64,000 bases of DNA from Candidatus Fimadaptatus faecigallinarum (lineage in GTDB: Bacteria > Bacillota > Clostridia > Christensenellales > Aristaeellaceae), in contig DVNK01000052.1 of NCBI GenBank assembly GCA_018714445.1, positions 1-64,000 of the forward strand, read 5' to 3'. A program made the position numbers and the translations under genes. The notes below the pieces were generated by a model. The model saw nothing but the letters and a program-made list of their open reading frames with translations. It made no database searches and was not told the origin of the DNA. Positions 17,203 through 24,480 of the stretch are shown piece after piece. Positions within the stretch are counted from its first letter, which is position 1. Every line of letters starts with the position of its first letter.

Positions 17203-18366
17203 TCAGTTAATGCAGGACACGCCCGGCAGCCCTGCTGCGGGCACGCCCAGCGCATCCAGTACCGTGGCCGCGACATCGCAAAACGATGTGCGCGTGCCCA
17301 GCGGCCCGGGTTCGAGTCCGGGCGAATAAATCACAAGCGGCACATGCTCGCGGGTGTGATCGGTGCCGTGATGGCGCGGGTCGCAACCGTGATCGGCGGT
17401 TATTATCAATAGATCGTCGTCCGTCAGCTCGTCCAGCAGCGCGCCCAGCCACCGGTCGAACTCGCCCAGCGCGCGCGCATAACCGGCCGGATCGCGCCTG
17501 TGCCCGTACATGGCGTCGAAGTCGACCAGGTTTACGAACTCCAGCCCACGATAGCCCTGCCTGAACGCGGCGAGCGCGCTGGCCATGCAGGCGGGATTGC
17601 CGCTGGCGTGGTCGGAGCGGGTAATGCCGCGGTGGGCGAATATGTCCTCGATCTTGCCTATCGCGACTACGTCCTGACCGGCGCGTACGATCAGATCCAG
17701 CATCGTATCGCCGGGCATTTCGGCCGAAAAGTCGCGCCGGTTGCCGGTGCGGGTGAACGCGCCCGGCTCGCCCACGAACGGCCGCGCTATGACCCGGCCC
17801 ACGCACAAGTCGCCGGTCAGCAGCCCGCGCGCGATGCGGCAGTACTCCCAGAGCTGTGCAGGGGGCACGATACTCTCGTGTGCGGCCACCTGGAATACGC
17901 TGTCGGCGGAGGTGTAGACTATCAGCTTGCCGGTGCGCAGGTGCTCCGGGCCCAGGCGCTGGATTATCTCGGTGCCCGAGGCCGGCTCGTTGCCCAGCAC
18001 GCCGCGTCCGGTGCGCCGGCTGAACTCGTCAATGACGTTTGCCGGGAAGCCGTTTGGGAACACCGGGAATGGCTTTTTGAGCGGCAGTCCGGCCAGCTCC
18101 CAGTGACCGGTCGTTGTGTCCTTGCCGGGCGATATCTCGGTCATGCGACCGTAGCGCGCGCGGGGGTGCGCTGCGCCCGGGCCGAGCTGTGCGCCGGGTA
18201 TATTGTACAGACCCAGCGCGCGCAGCGTATTCAATTCGACGTCGCTGCCTTCAAGCGCGTGTTTCAGCGTGTGCGCGCCGGCGTCGCCATATGCGGGCGA
18301 ATCGGGCTGCGCGCCTATGCCGACCGAGTCCATTACGATCAGCAACACGCGACTGTATCTAGCTAT
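17203..18366 (-). CDS. deoB: Phosphopentomutase, apparent ATA start codon
   Basis: Interconverts ribose-1-P and ribose-5-P, 387 residues, alkaline-phosphatase-like metalloenzyme. Metal motifs: VLLIVMDSVGIG at the N-terminus, ITADHGCDP (about 320) and HTREHVPL. No ATG, GTG or TTG lies at a usable distance. The stop codon of spo0A (18370-18368) sits inside the ribosome site region, and AGGAGG (18380-18375) is eight bases before ATA at 18366. This gives (M)ARYSRVLLIVMDSVGIG, exactly the family N-terminus. An upstream in-frame ATG (18399) lies within spo0A and gives unrelated residues. Translation is probably coupled to spo0A. Confidence 0.9.
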   Translation of the reverse strand: MARYSRVLLIVMDSVGIGAQPDSPAYGDAGAHTLKHALEGSDVELNTLRALGLYNIPGAQLGPGAAHPRARYGRMTEISPGKDTTTGHWELAGLPLKKPFPVFPNGFPANVIDEFSRRTGRGVLGNEPASGTEIIQRLGPEHLRTGKLIVYTSADSVFQVAAHESIVPPAQLWEYCRIARGLLTGDLCVGRVIARPFVGEPGAFTRTGNRRDFSAEMPGDTMLDLIVRAGQDVVAIGKIEDIFAHRGITRSDHASGNPACMASALAAFRQGYRGLEFVNLVDFDAMYGHRRDPAGYARALGEFDRWLGALLDELTDDDLLIITADHGCDPRHHGTDHTREHVPLVIYSPGLEPGPLGTRTSFCDVAATVLDALGVPAAGLPGVSCIN

Positions 18367-18367
18367 A

Positions 18368-19129
18368 CTAATCACCTCCTGGTAAGTACTCGCCGCCATG
18401 ACGCAGTTTGTCGGCGATGCGCGCGATGAATTCGGCATTGGTGGGTTTGCCGCGATCGCTGTCAATCGTGTTGCCGAATTCGCGCTGCAATACATCCAGT
18501 GCGATGTGCGCCCAGGCGGCCTCTATTGCGTGGCGTATCGAGCGCTCAACGCATCCGGTGGTTGTATTATACCGCCGCGCGACAGCCGGGTAAAGGTATT
18601 TCGAAAAATTGTCCAACAAATACGGCTCAGATAGCGCCATGAGCACGGCCTGAGTTATGTAATTGAACCCATCGAGATGGCGGGGCATGCCCAACTCCAG
18701 CAGCAATTTGTGCAATCGCGCTTCGGCGTCGGGCGGCAGCGGTTGCTGTGCGGTCTGAGCGCGGCGCAATATTGCCGACAGTCGCTCCCGTGTCAGCTCG
18801 CGCTTTTCGACGACCATGCACGCGCCCAGTGTCATCGCCTGACGTGCGGCCGCCTGTTGACCGGGTTCTATCATTATAATAATGCGCGGCATGTGCGGCG
18901 GATGTGTGTCGCTCAGGTAGCGCATGATGCCCAGCGCATCCATGCCGGGCAGCACCAGATCGATAAACGCTATGTCGGGTTGATGGCGGGTGATGGCCAG
19001 TGCGGCGTCTATGCCGTTGGCGGCGGAGTAGACCGTGGCGCCGGTGATAAGGCGCAGGTCATGGCGCAGTTGAGCCAGCTCATGCGCGTCGTCGTCGCAC
19101 AGCAGCAGTGTGAATTGAGGCTTTATCAT
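18368..19129 (-). CDS. spo0A: Sporulation master regulator Spo0A with unusual receiver
   Basis: Response regulator controlling entry into sporulation, 253 residues. The receiver has acidic pocket Asp12-Asp14, phospho-acceptor Asp57 (FIDLVLPGMD) and Lys109. The conserved switch Thr/Ser position is Glu88 (IIIMIEPG where Bacillus has VIMLTAFG), and the Pro after the Lys is Arg. The C-terminal DNA-binding domain is typical: LYPAVARRYNTT, VERSIRHAIEAAW, GKPTNAEFIARIADKLR. The ATG at 19129 follows GGGAGGT. It lies downstream of spoIVB as in other Firmicutes, but 693 bases away across an 88-bp array, and is coupled to deoB. Confidence 0.95.
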   Translation of the reverse strand: MIKPQFTLLLCDDDAHELAQLRHDLRLITGATVYSAANGIDAALAITRHQPDIAFIDLVLPGMDALGIMRYLSDTHPPHMPRIIIMIEPGQQAAARQAMTLGACMVVEKRELTRERLSAILRRAQTAQQPLPPDAEARLHKLLLELGMPRHLDGFNYITQAVLMALSEPYLLDNFSKYLYPAVARRYNTTTGCVERSIRHAIEAAWAHIALDVLQREFGNTIDSDRGKPTNAEFIARIADKLRHGGEYLPGGD

Positions 19130-19282
19130 AGTGTTAGACCTCCCGGTGGTACTGCGCGCGTCCTGCGCTCGGGCGGCGCGGGACGCAGTTGCGTGTGTTA
19201 TGAGCGTTGGGTGCCTGTCAGCCGCGCGGGTCATATTCATGGCAGCCAGGCGTTGTTGGACATTATTGCGCGTGTTGTGATT

Positions 19283-19785
19283 ATGCGAGCCGGCCGCGCC
19301 ATTGCGGCATATGCGCACTGCGCCATGCTAAGCAGCCGTGCCATTGCGGCATAACCGGCGGGGTTTAAGCATGTCCGGCGGCTCAAGCCGTTACGGCATA
19401 TGCGCGCAGTGCCATGCAAAGCAGCCGCGCCGTTGCCGCAAACCGGCGGGGTTTAAGCATGTCCGGCGGCTCAAGCCGTTGCGGCATATGCGCGCAGTGT
19501 CATGCGAAGCAGCCTTGCTATTGTGGCATAACCGGCTGGGTTTAAGCATGTTCGGCGGCTCAAGCCGTTGCGGCATATGAGCGCGATGTCATGCGAAGCA
19601 GCCGCGCCGTTGCCGCAAACCGGCGGGGTTTAAGCATGTTCGGCGGCTCAAGCCATTGCGGCATATGCACGCGATGCCATGCGAAGCAGCCGCGCCGTTG
19701 CCGCAAACCTGCGGGGCTTAAGCATGCCCGGCGGCTCAAGCCGTTGCGGCATATGCGCACAGTGCCATGCGAGCCGGCCGCGCGC
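19283..19785. repeat. 88-bp tandem array between spoIVB and spo0A, about 5.7 copies
   Basis: GGTTTAAGCATG recurs at 19363, 19451, 19540, 19628 and 19716 (last as GCTTAAGC), giving periods of 88, 89, 88 and 88. Units contain CCGGCGGCTCAAGCCGTTGC and GCCATGCGAAGCAGCC. Both ends carry TGCGAGCCGGCCGCGC, so the array may be bounded by one sequence. No start signals support the frames through it. The remainder of the gap (19130-19282) shows nothing recognisable. Confidence 0.92.
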
Positions 19786-19822
19786 AATGGAAACGTCAAA
19801 GCGCTTGTCTGCGCGGCAGGCG

Positions 19823-21061
19823 CTATGCGGCCTCGAGCGAATCGGCGGCATCCAGCATCCAGTCTATATATATGCCGTAGCCCTGGGTAGGATCGTTGAT
19901 GAAGACGTGCGTGACCGCGCCTATCAACATGCCGTCCTGCACTAGCGGGCTGCCGCTCATGCCCTGGACTATGCCGCCGGTGCGCTCGATCAGTTCGGGG
20001 TCGGTGATCTTGATTATCATGCTGCGTGTGGACGGCTCGTCCTGGTGGAACACGCGGGTTATCTCGCAGTCATATGCGCGAATGCCCTCGCTGTCCAGCG
20101 TGGTCAGCAGCTGAGCGGGGCCGGTGTGCACCAGCGTGCGATTGGACACGGTGATGCCGTCGGGATAGAGCGGGTTCTGTATATCGGAATACATGTTGCC
20201 GTATATGCCGCAGTTGAGGTTTTCGGTTATCGCACCCAGCCGCAGCGCCTGCTCTATGAATGCGCCGCGCAGTTCGCCGGGGGTGCCGCGTTCGCCCTCG
20301 CGTATCGACACTATGTCGCTTTTGAGTATCTCGCCGTCGGACACGGACAGTATTCCGCCGGTGTCTACGTCGCATATGGCGTGCCCCAGCGCGCCGTAAT
20401 GCGCGGTTTCGGGATCGTAGAACGACAGCGTGCCCACGCCGGCGGTCGAGTCGCGCACCCATGCGCCCAGACGGTAGCTGTTGTCGTGAGGATCCAGCAC
20501 GGGCGTGACTTCAGCAGTGCGCGTACCGGATTCGCCGCTTATCGTGAGCTCAACTGGTTCGCCGCCGGCCTGAGCCAGCAGTTGAGTGAACTCGTCGACC
20601 GAGTTTACGGCCTGACCGTTTATCTCATCTATGCTCTCGCCGGCGCGCAGGTCGGCGCTGCGCGCGGGGCAGACCGCGCCCGATTCGGTATTTATGTCGG
20701 ACACGCCCACGACCAGCACGCCCTGAGTGCGCAGCGCGACGCCAATGCTGTGGCCGCCGGGCACCACGCGGCGCTCCTGAGTCACGCTCAGCGTCACGCG
20801 CTTGACCGGCACGCCCAGCATGCTCAGCGTGACCTGGCTTTCGCCCGAGGCGGCGAGCTGTTCGTCATAGCTGGCTGCGGCGGCGGTGTATGCGCTCTGC
20901 AGCGGTTGGAAGGGCAGCAGTTCGCTCAATGCGCCCGCCTGGCCGGCGGGCAGCACTATCTCGCTGGGCAGCTCGGCAATCTGGCGTGCGCGCGGCGTGA
21001 ACGACAACAGCAGGCCCGCGCTGAGCAGGCCCGCCGCTATGCGCCTGATAACTTGTTTCAT
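19823..21061 (-). CDS. spoIVB: SpoIVB serine peptidase (sporulation signalling)
   Basis: Forespore-made peptidase that crosses the inner forespore membrane and triggers pro-sigma-K processing, 412 residues. It shows an N-terminal signal/anchor helix (about 8-22), a PDZ domain (about 110-200, with AGESIDEINGQAVNSVDEF) and an S55 peptidase domain. The catalytic His lies in YGALGHAICDVDTG and the Ser in GGIVQGMSGSPLVQDG. The ending THVFINDPTQGYGIYIDWML is family-typical. Start ATG 21061; GAAAGGATG precedes it. Its partner in other species, spo0A, is the next gene. Confidence 0.96.
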   Translation of the reverse strand: MKQVIRRIAAGLLSAGLLLSFTPRARQIAELPSEIVLPAGQAGALSELLPFQPLQSAYTAAAASYDEQLAASGESQVTLSMLGVPVKRVTLSVTQERRVVPGGHSIGVALRTQGVLVVGVSDINTESGAVCPARSADLRAGESIDEINGQAVNSVDEFTQLLAQAGGEPVELTISGESGTRTAEVTPVLDPHDNSYRLGAWVRDSTAGVGTLSFYDPETAHYGALGHAICDVDTGGILSVSDGEILKSDIVSIREGERGTPGELRGAFIEQALRLGAITENLNCGIYGNMYSDIQNPLYPDGITVSNRTLVHTGPAQLLTTLDSEGIRAYDCEITRVFHQDEPSTRSMIIKITDPELIERTGGIVQGMSGSPLVQDGMLIGAVTHVFINDPTQGYGIYIDWMLDAADSLEAA

Positions 21062-21096
21062 GGTATCAGATCATCCTTTCGCGCGTTTTATGCGAT

Positions 21097-21126
21097 TAAG
21101 ATAACCTGTTTGGGCGCGAGCTATGC
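21097..21126 (-). promoter_or_regulatory. Candidate forespore (sigma-F/sigma-G) promoter of spoIVB
   Basis: On the minus strand GCATA (21126-21122), 15 bases, then GGTTATCTTA (21106-21097), resembling the GYATA / GGnnAnAnTA pattern. SpoIVB is forespore-expressed in Bacillus. Match judged by eye. The rest of 21127-21460 shows nothing else. Confidence 0.35.
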
Positions 21127-21463
21127 GCCGGCCGCGGCGAGCCTGGCGAAGCATATTTATGCAACTTTTGTACTTTTGCGGAGCTTTGGTGAACTGCGCG
21201 CGAGAAGTATGTGGCGCGCGTATATGTGATGTGCGTGTGCATATGATCCGGCAGTGCGCGCCGTATTCGGACTGCATGTCGCGAAAAGGCGCGGCGCTGA
21301 AGCGTTTGGATCCAGCTTTTGTATTGAATTGTTTGCATGCATGAACTGAATATGCATGTGCATATTATACCATGGGTGCGCATGGCTGTCCATAGGCGGT
21401 GCGACGGCCGGATGTTAATAGACGGTAAAGACATGCAGCGGCGTTGCAGGCGCATATAATAAA

Positions 21464-21487
21464 GCCGCGCAGGCGAACCTGCGCGGC
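21464..21487 (-). terminator. Terminator of the zinc-ribbon gene
   Basis: GCCGCGCAGG / CCTGCGCGGC with loop CGAA. On the minus strand it is followed by TTTATTAT, 36 bases past the stop codon. Confidence 0.78.
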
Positions 21488-21522
21488 CATAGCAGTCAAA
21501 TAGGAGTCAGGGACGCGGGGAG

Positions 21523-21807
21523 TTATTGACCTCTGCGCGCCGCGAAGCATTCGCTGCAATAGATGGGACGGTCGTTCTTGGGAATAAAGGGCACGCGCGT
21601 CGGGCGTCCGCACTCAGCGCACACGGTCTCGTACATCTCACGCTGGCCATTGCTGGCGCCACGGCTGGCCTTGCGGGCATCGCGGCATTCCTTGCAGCGA
21701 AGCGGCTCGTTCTGGAAGCCCTTTTCAGCGTAGAACTCCTGTTCGCCGGCAGTGAATATGAACTCCTTGCCGCAGTCCTTGCAAACCAGCGTCTTGTCTT
21801 CGTACAT
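21523..21807 (-). CDS. Zinc-ribbon domain protein (CxxC-x17-CxxC type)
   Basis: 94 residues with four CxxC pairs: CKDC (about 9), CKEC (about 38), CAEC (about 64) and CSEC (about 84). They form two treble-clef or ribbon units, the first with the recurring KFIFTAGEQ(E)FYAEKGF-like motif. Such small proteins are common in Clostridia, of unknown function. They may bind nucleic acid. The ATG at 21807 follows a GGGGGG stretch. It lies directly after the structured RNA, with no terminator between, and ends at a clear terminator, so the RNA is either its 5' leader or is processed from a shared transcript. Confidence 0.88.
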   Translation of the reverse strand: MYEDKTLVCKDCGKEFIFTAGEQEFYAEKGFQNEPLRCKECRDARKASRGASNGQREMYETVCAECGRPTRVPFIPKNDRPIYCSECFAARRGQ

Positions 21808-21830
21808 TGGATTTTTCCCCCCGCTAAACT

Positions 21831-22065
21831 AAATAAATCTTGCTCATGGAAGCGCGGCTGACCTGATCTTTGACCCCACACTCGCCGCCTGAGGCTATCG
21901 CTACCCGGGACCTGCCCTCTCACTACACGCCTTCTCCGGATAGACCGGGGCGGACTTACTTCTAGACCGCACCATGCTCGCCGGGGCTTTGCCCGGGTTA
22001 CGTGGATCGCTTTGCCTGCGGCTGGCATCGACTTTCAATCACAGACCCGTGTCCCACAAGTCCCC
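21831..22065 (-). ncRNA. Structured RNA, probably the raiA motif
   Basis: About 235 bases with its own strong promoter. Transcription would begin at the GGGG at 22065-22062. Conserved-looking unpaired blocks (GGGACACGGGTCTGTG, GATGCCAGCCGCAGGC, GTAAGTCCGCC, GTAGTGAGAGGGCAGG) alternate with hairpins CCGGG-GCTTTG-CCCGG (21981-21996) and CCGG-N5-CCGG (21936-21948). No long frame with a start signal fits it. The block order resembles the raiA motif, a widespread Firmicute/Actinobacteria RNA linked in Clostridium to sporulation and aggregation. The name is from memory. That it is a structured, independently promoted RNA is better supported than the family name. Confidence 0.6.
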
Positions 22066-22068
22066 TAT

Positions 22069-22097
22069 ATTGTAACCCCAATCAACTAAAATAGCAA
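22069..22097 (-). promoter_or_regulatory. Sigma-A promoter of the structured RNA
   Basis: On the minus strand TTGCTA (22097-22092), 17-base spacer, TACAAT (22074-22069), within an AT-rich island. Confidence 0.8.
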
Positions 22098-22215
22098 GCA
22101 CTTTTTTCAAAAAGGGTAACTTTATTTTTAAATTGGGATTAGAAACCCGGATATGTGTTATGTTTAAACTAAAGTGGCGGAGGCGGTACGCAGGGCGTTT
22201 ATTTTCGGTTTCCGG

Positions 22216-22244
22216 TTGAAAAAGGGCGCAAAATCCTGTATACT
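22216..22244 (+). promoter_or_regulatory. Sigma-A promoter of asp23-fakA
   Basis: TTGAAA (22216-22221), 17-base spacer, TATACT (22239-22244), 57 bases before the asp23 start. Confidence 0.8.
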
Positions 22245-22301
22245 ATATATGGCAGGGCGCGCGTGGGCGCGGCCGCCCGTCTCGTAAAGGAGAGTGGATT
22301 T

Positions 22302-22652
22302 ATGGATTGCAAGTTTAAGACCGACCTGGGCACCGTAACGGTGAACGAGGAGGTTTTGCTCAAGATCGCCAGCTATACCGCGCTGGGCTGTTATGGTATC
22401 GTGGCAATGGCGTCCAAATCGGCCAAGGACGGGCTGATACAGCTGTGGAACCGCGACAACCTGGGCCGGGGCGTGCGGCTGCGCGCGAATGGCGACTATG
22501 TGGATGTGGATCTGTTCATAGTGGTCGAGTACGGCACCAGCATAGGCACCGTAGCCAAATCGATAATAGACACGGTCAAGTACAACGTGGAGTACCTGAC
22601 CGGCATAAAGGTCAACAAGGTCAATGTGTCCATCGAGGACATCAGGGTCTGA
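22302..22652 (+). CDS. Asp23/Gls24 family envelope-stress protein (YloU-like)
   Basis: 116 residues of the Asp23 family, small cytoplasmic or membrane-associated proteins tied to envelope stress. Typical features are TDLGTVTVNEEVLLKIASYT, the GCYGIVAMASK turn, and the C-terminal VNKVNVSIEDIRV. The ATG at 22302 with AAAGGAGAG upstream is preferred over the longer frame. It is followed by fakA, as yloU is by yloV in Bacillus. Specific role not known. Confidence 0.92.
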   Translation: MDCKFKTDLGTVTVNEEVLLKIASYTALGCYGIVAMASKSAKDGLIQLWNRDNLGRGVRLRANGDYVDVDLFIVVEYGTSIGTVAKSIIDTVKYNVEYLTGIKVNKVNVSIEDIRV

Positions 22653-22735
22653 TCGATCGTCAGGGAGGGCGCGCGCCCTCCCGTCCGTGCGCCCGGGCGG
22701 CGGCGGAGTTACATGTGCGTAAGGAGTGGTAATGT

Positions 22736-24379
22736 TTGGCGCTTAGAACGATTGACGGGATCCTGCTGAAGGATATGATATCAGCCGGCGCGGCGCTGCT
22801 GGAAAAGAACCGGCAGACCGTCGATCAACTGAATGTCTTTCCGGTTCCCGATGGAGATACCGGTACGAATATGTCGCAGACCATGAACGCGGCGGTGCGC
22901 GAGATGACCAGCCGCGATCTGGTCATGGCGGGCGAGATAATGCAGGCGGTGGCGCGCGGCGCGCTCAAGGGTGCGCGCGGCAACTCGGGCGTGATACTGT
23001 CGCAGATATTCCGCGGATTCGCGCGCGCGGCCGAGGGACTGGACAATATTGACGCGACCGCGTTGCGCAACATGCTGCGCCAGGGCGCGGATACCGCATA
23101 TAAGGCCATAATGAAGCCCAAAGAGGGCACGATACTCACGGTCATACGCGTGATAGCCGAGGATGTCGAAGCCGCGTTCCGGCCCGACTGGGACCTGATT
23201 GACATGATGGGTTTCGCGCTGGGCAGCGGCGACGCGATACTGCGCCGCACTACCGATATGCTGCCGGCGCTCAAGCAGGCGGGCGTGGTGGATTCGGGCG
23301 GCAAGGGCCTGTGCGTAGTGCTGGCGGGCTTTTTGAGCGCGCTCAAGGGCGAGCATATAGACGCGGTGGGCATAGAGGCCGCGCCGGCCGCGCTGCCGGG
23401 CGACTTCGTGGACGACCACGCGGCGCTGGAGGAAATTACGTTTGGCTACTGCACCGAGTTCATAGTGTCGCATCCCAACGAGGACTGCACCGATGCGGCG
23501 GTCACGCGGTTCCGCAACCGGCTTGAGAAGATCGGCGACTGCGTCGTGGTCGTCAGCGACGGCGAGGTCGTTAAGGTGCATGTGCACACAAACGATCCCG
23601 GCAAGGCGATACAGATGGGCCTGGCGCTGGGCGAGCTGGACGCGATAAAGGTCGACAACATGATGGAGGAGTTCCGCGAGCGCATGGCCAAAAAGACCGA
23701 GCAAAAGCCCGTGGAGCTCAAGGACTACGGCATGGTGTCGGTGTCGCAGGGCGACGGACTGGCTGCGATAATGGCCGATCTGGGCGTGGACGTAGTCGTG
23801 GACGGCGGTCAGACGATGAACCCCTCTATCGACGACATAATGCAGGCCATCGAAAAGGTGCCGGCGCGCACGGTGTACGTGTTCCCCAACAATTCGAATA
23901 TAATCATGGCCGCCGACCAGGCCGCGCAGATAGTCACCGACAAGAGCGTGCTGGTCGTGCCGACGCGCTCGGTGCCGCAGGGCATAGCCGCGGCGGTGGC
24001 GTTCATGCCCGAGGATCCGGCCGACGTTAACCTGGAACACATGAAGGAGGCCGCGCGCGCGGTCAAGACCGGCCAGGTTACCTACGCGGTGCGCGACACC
24101 ACGCTGGACGGCGCCGAGATACATGAAGGCGATATAATGGGCCTTATGGACGGCAAGATAAGCTCGCTGGGCCAGGACGTCAGCGCGGTGTCAATCGACC
24201 TGCTGCGCGGCATGGTCGACGATGAGTCCGAGCTGATTACGGTGTTCTACGGCCAGGACGTCAGCGAGGCCGATGCCGAGGCGCTGTCCAAGCAGCTTAC
24301 TCAGATATTCCCCGACTGCGATGTTGAGGTACATAAGGGTGGTCAACCGCTGTACTATTATCTGTTTTCGGTCGAGTGA
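22736..24379 (+). CDS. fakA: Fatty acid kinase catalytic subunit-like protein (FakA/YloV, DhaL-DegV fusion)
   Basis: 547 residues. The N-terminal DhaL kinase domain binds ATP-Mg through DGDTGTNMSQTM (about 38), GNSGVILSQIFRGF (about 83) and PKEGTILTVIRV (about 127). The C-terminal half resembles DegV-like fatty-acid-binding folds. In Gram-positives FakA phosphorylates fatty acids presented by a separate FakB (DegV) protein, not encoded here. The start is TTG at 22736, nine bases after AAGGAG. The ATG at 22732 is out of frame. Second gene of the conserved asp23-yloV-recG cluster, ending at a terminator. Confidence 0.92.
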   Translation: MALRTIDGILLKDMISAGAALLEKNRQTVDQLNVFPVPDGDTGTNMSQTMNAAVREMTSRDLVMAGEIMQAVARGALKGARGNSGVILSQIFRGFARAAEGLDNIDATALRNMLRQGADTAYKAIMKPKEGTILTVIRVIAEDVEAAFRPDWDLIDMMGFALGSGDAILRRTTDMLPALKQAGVVDSGGKGLCVVLAGFLSALKGEHIDAVGIEAAPAALPGDFVDDHAALEEITFGYCTEFIVSHPNEDCTDAAVTRFRNRLEKIGDCVVVVSDGEVVKVHVHTNDPGKAIQMGLALGELDAIKVDNMMEEFRERMAKKTEQKPVELKDYGMVSVSQGDGLAAIMADLGVDVVVDGGQTMNPSIDDIMQAIEKVPARTVYVFPNNSNIIMAADQAAQIVTDKSVLVVPTRSVPQGIAAAVAFMPEDPADVNLEHMKEAARAVKTGQVTYAVRDTTLDGAEIHEGDIMGLMDGKISSLGQDVSAVSIDLLRGMVDDESELITVFYGQDVSEADAEALSKQLTQIFPDCDVEVHKGGQPLYYYLFSVE

Positions 24380-24395
24380 GCGGGCGCTGCCCGCC

Positions 24396-24431
24396 GCCGC
24401 CCATGACCCGCTGCGGTCAGGGCGGCTTTTT
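24396..24431 (+). terminator. Intrinsic terminator between fakA and recG
   Basis: GCCGCCC-A-TGACC pairs with GGTCA-GGGCGGC (one bulged A, loop CGCTGC), then TTTTT. It starts 16 bases after the fakA stop, so recG probably has partly independent transcription. Confidence 0.85.
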
Positions 24432-24480
24432 GTTGAGCAGGCGCGGCCATTGGCATTTATCGGCGGTAAGGAGGGCGCAA

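Noticed and set aside
17300-17330. tRNA T-arm-like sequence (GGGTTCGAGTCCGGGC)
   Set aside because: It lies inside deoB coding sequence. No acceptor, D or anticodon stems fit around it.
18368-18495. Upstream ATG (18399) as deoB start
   Set aside because: It would add residues encoded within spo0A that match no phosphopentomutase and leave the ribosome site downstream of the start.
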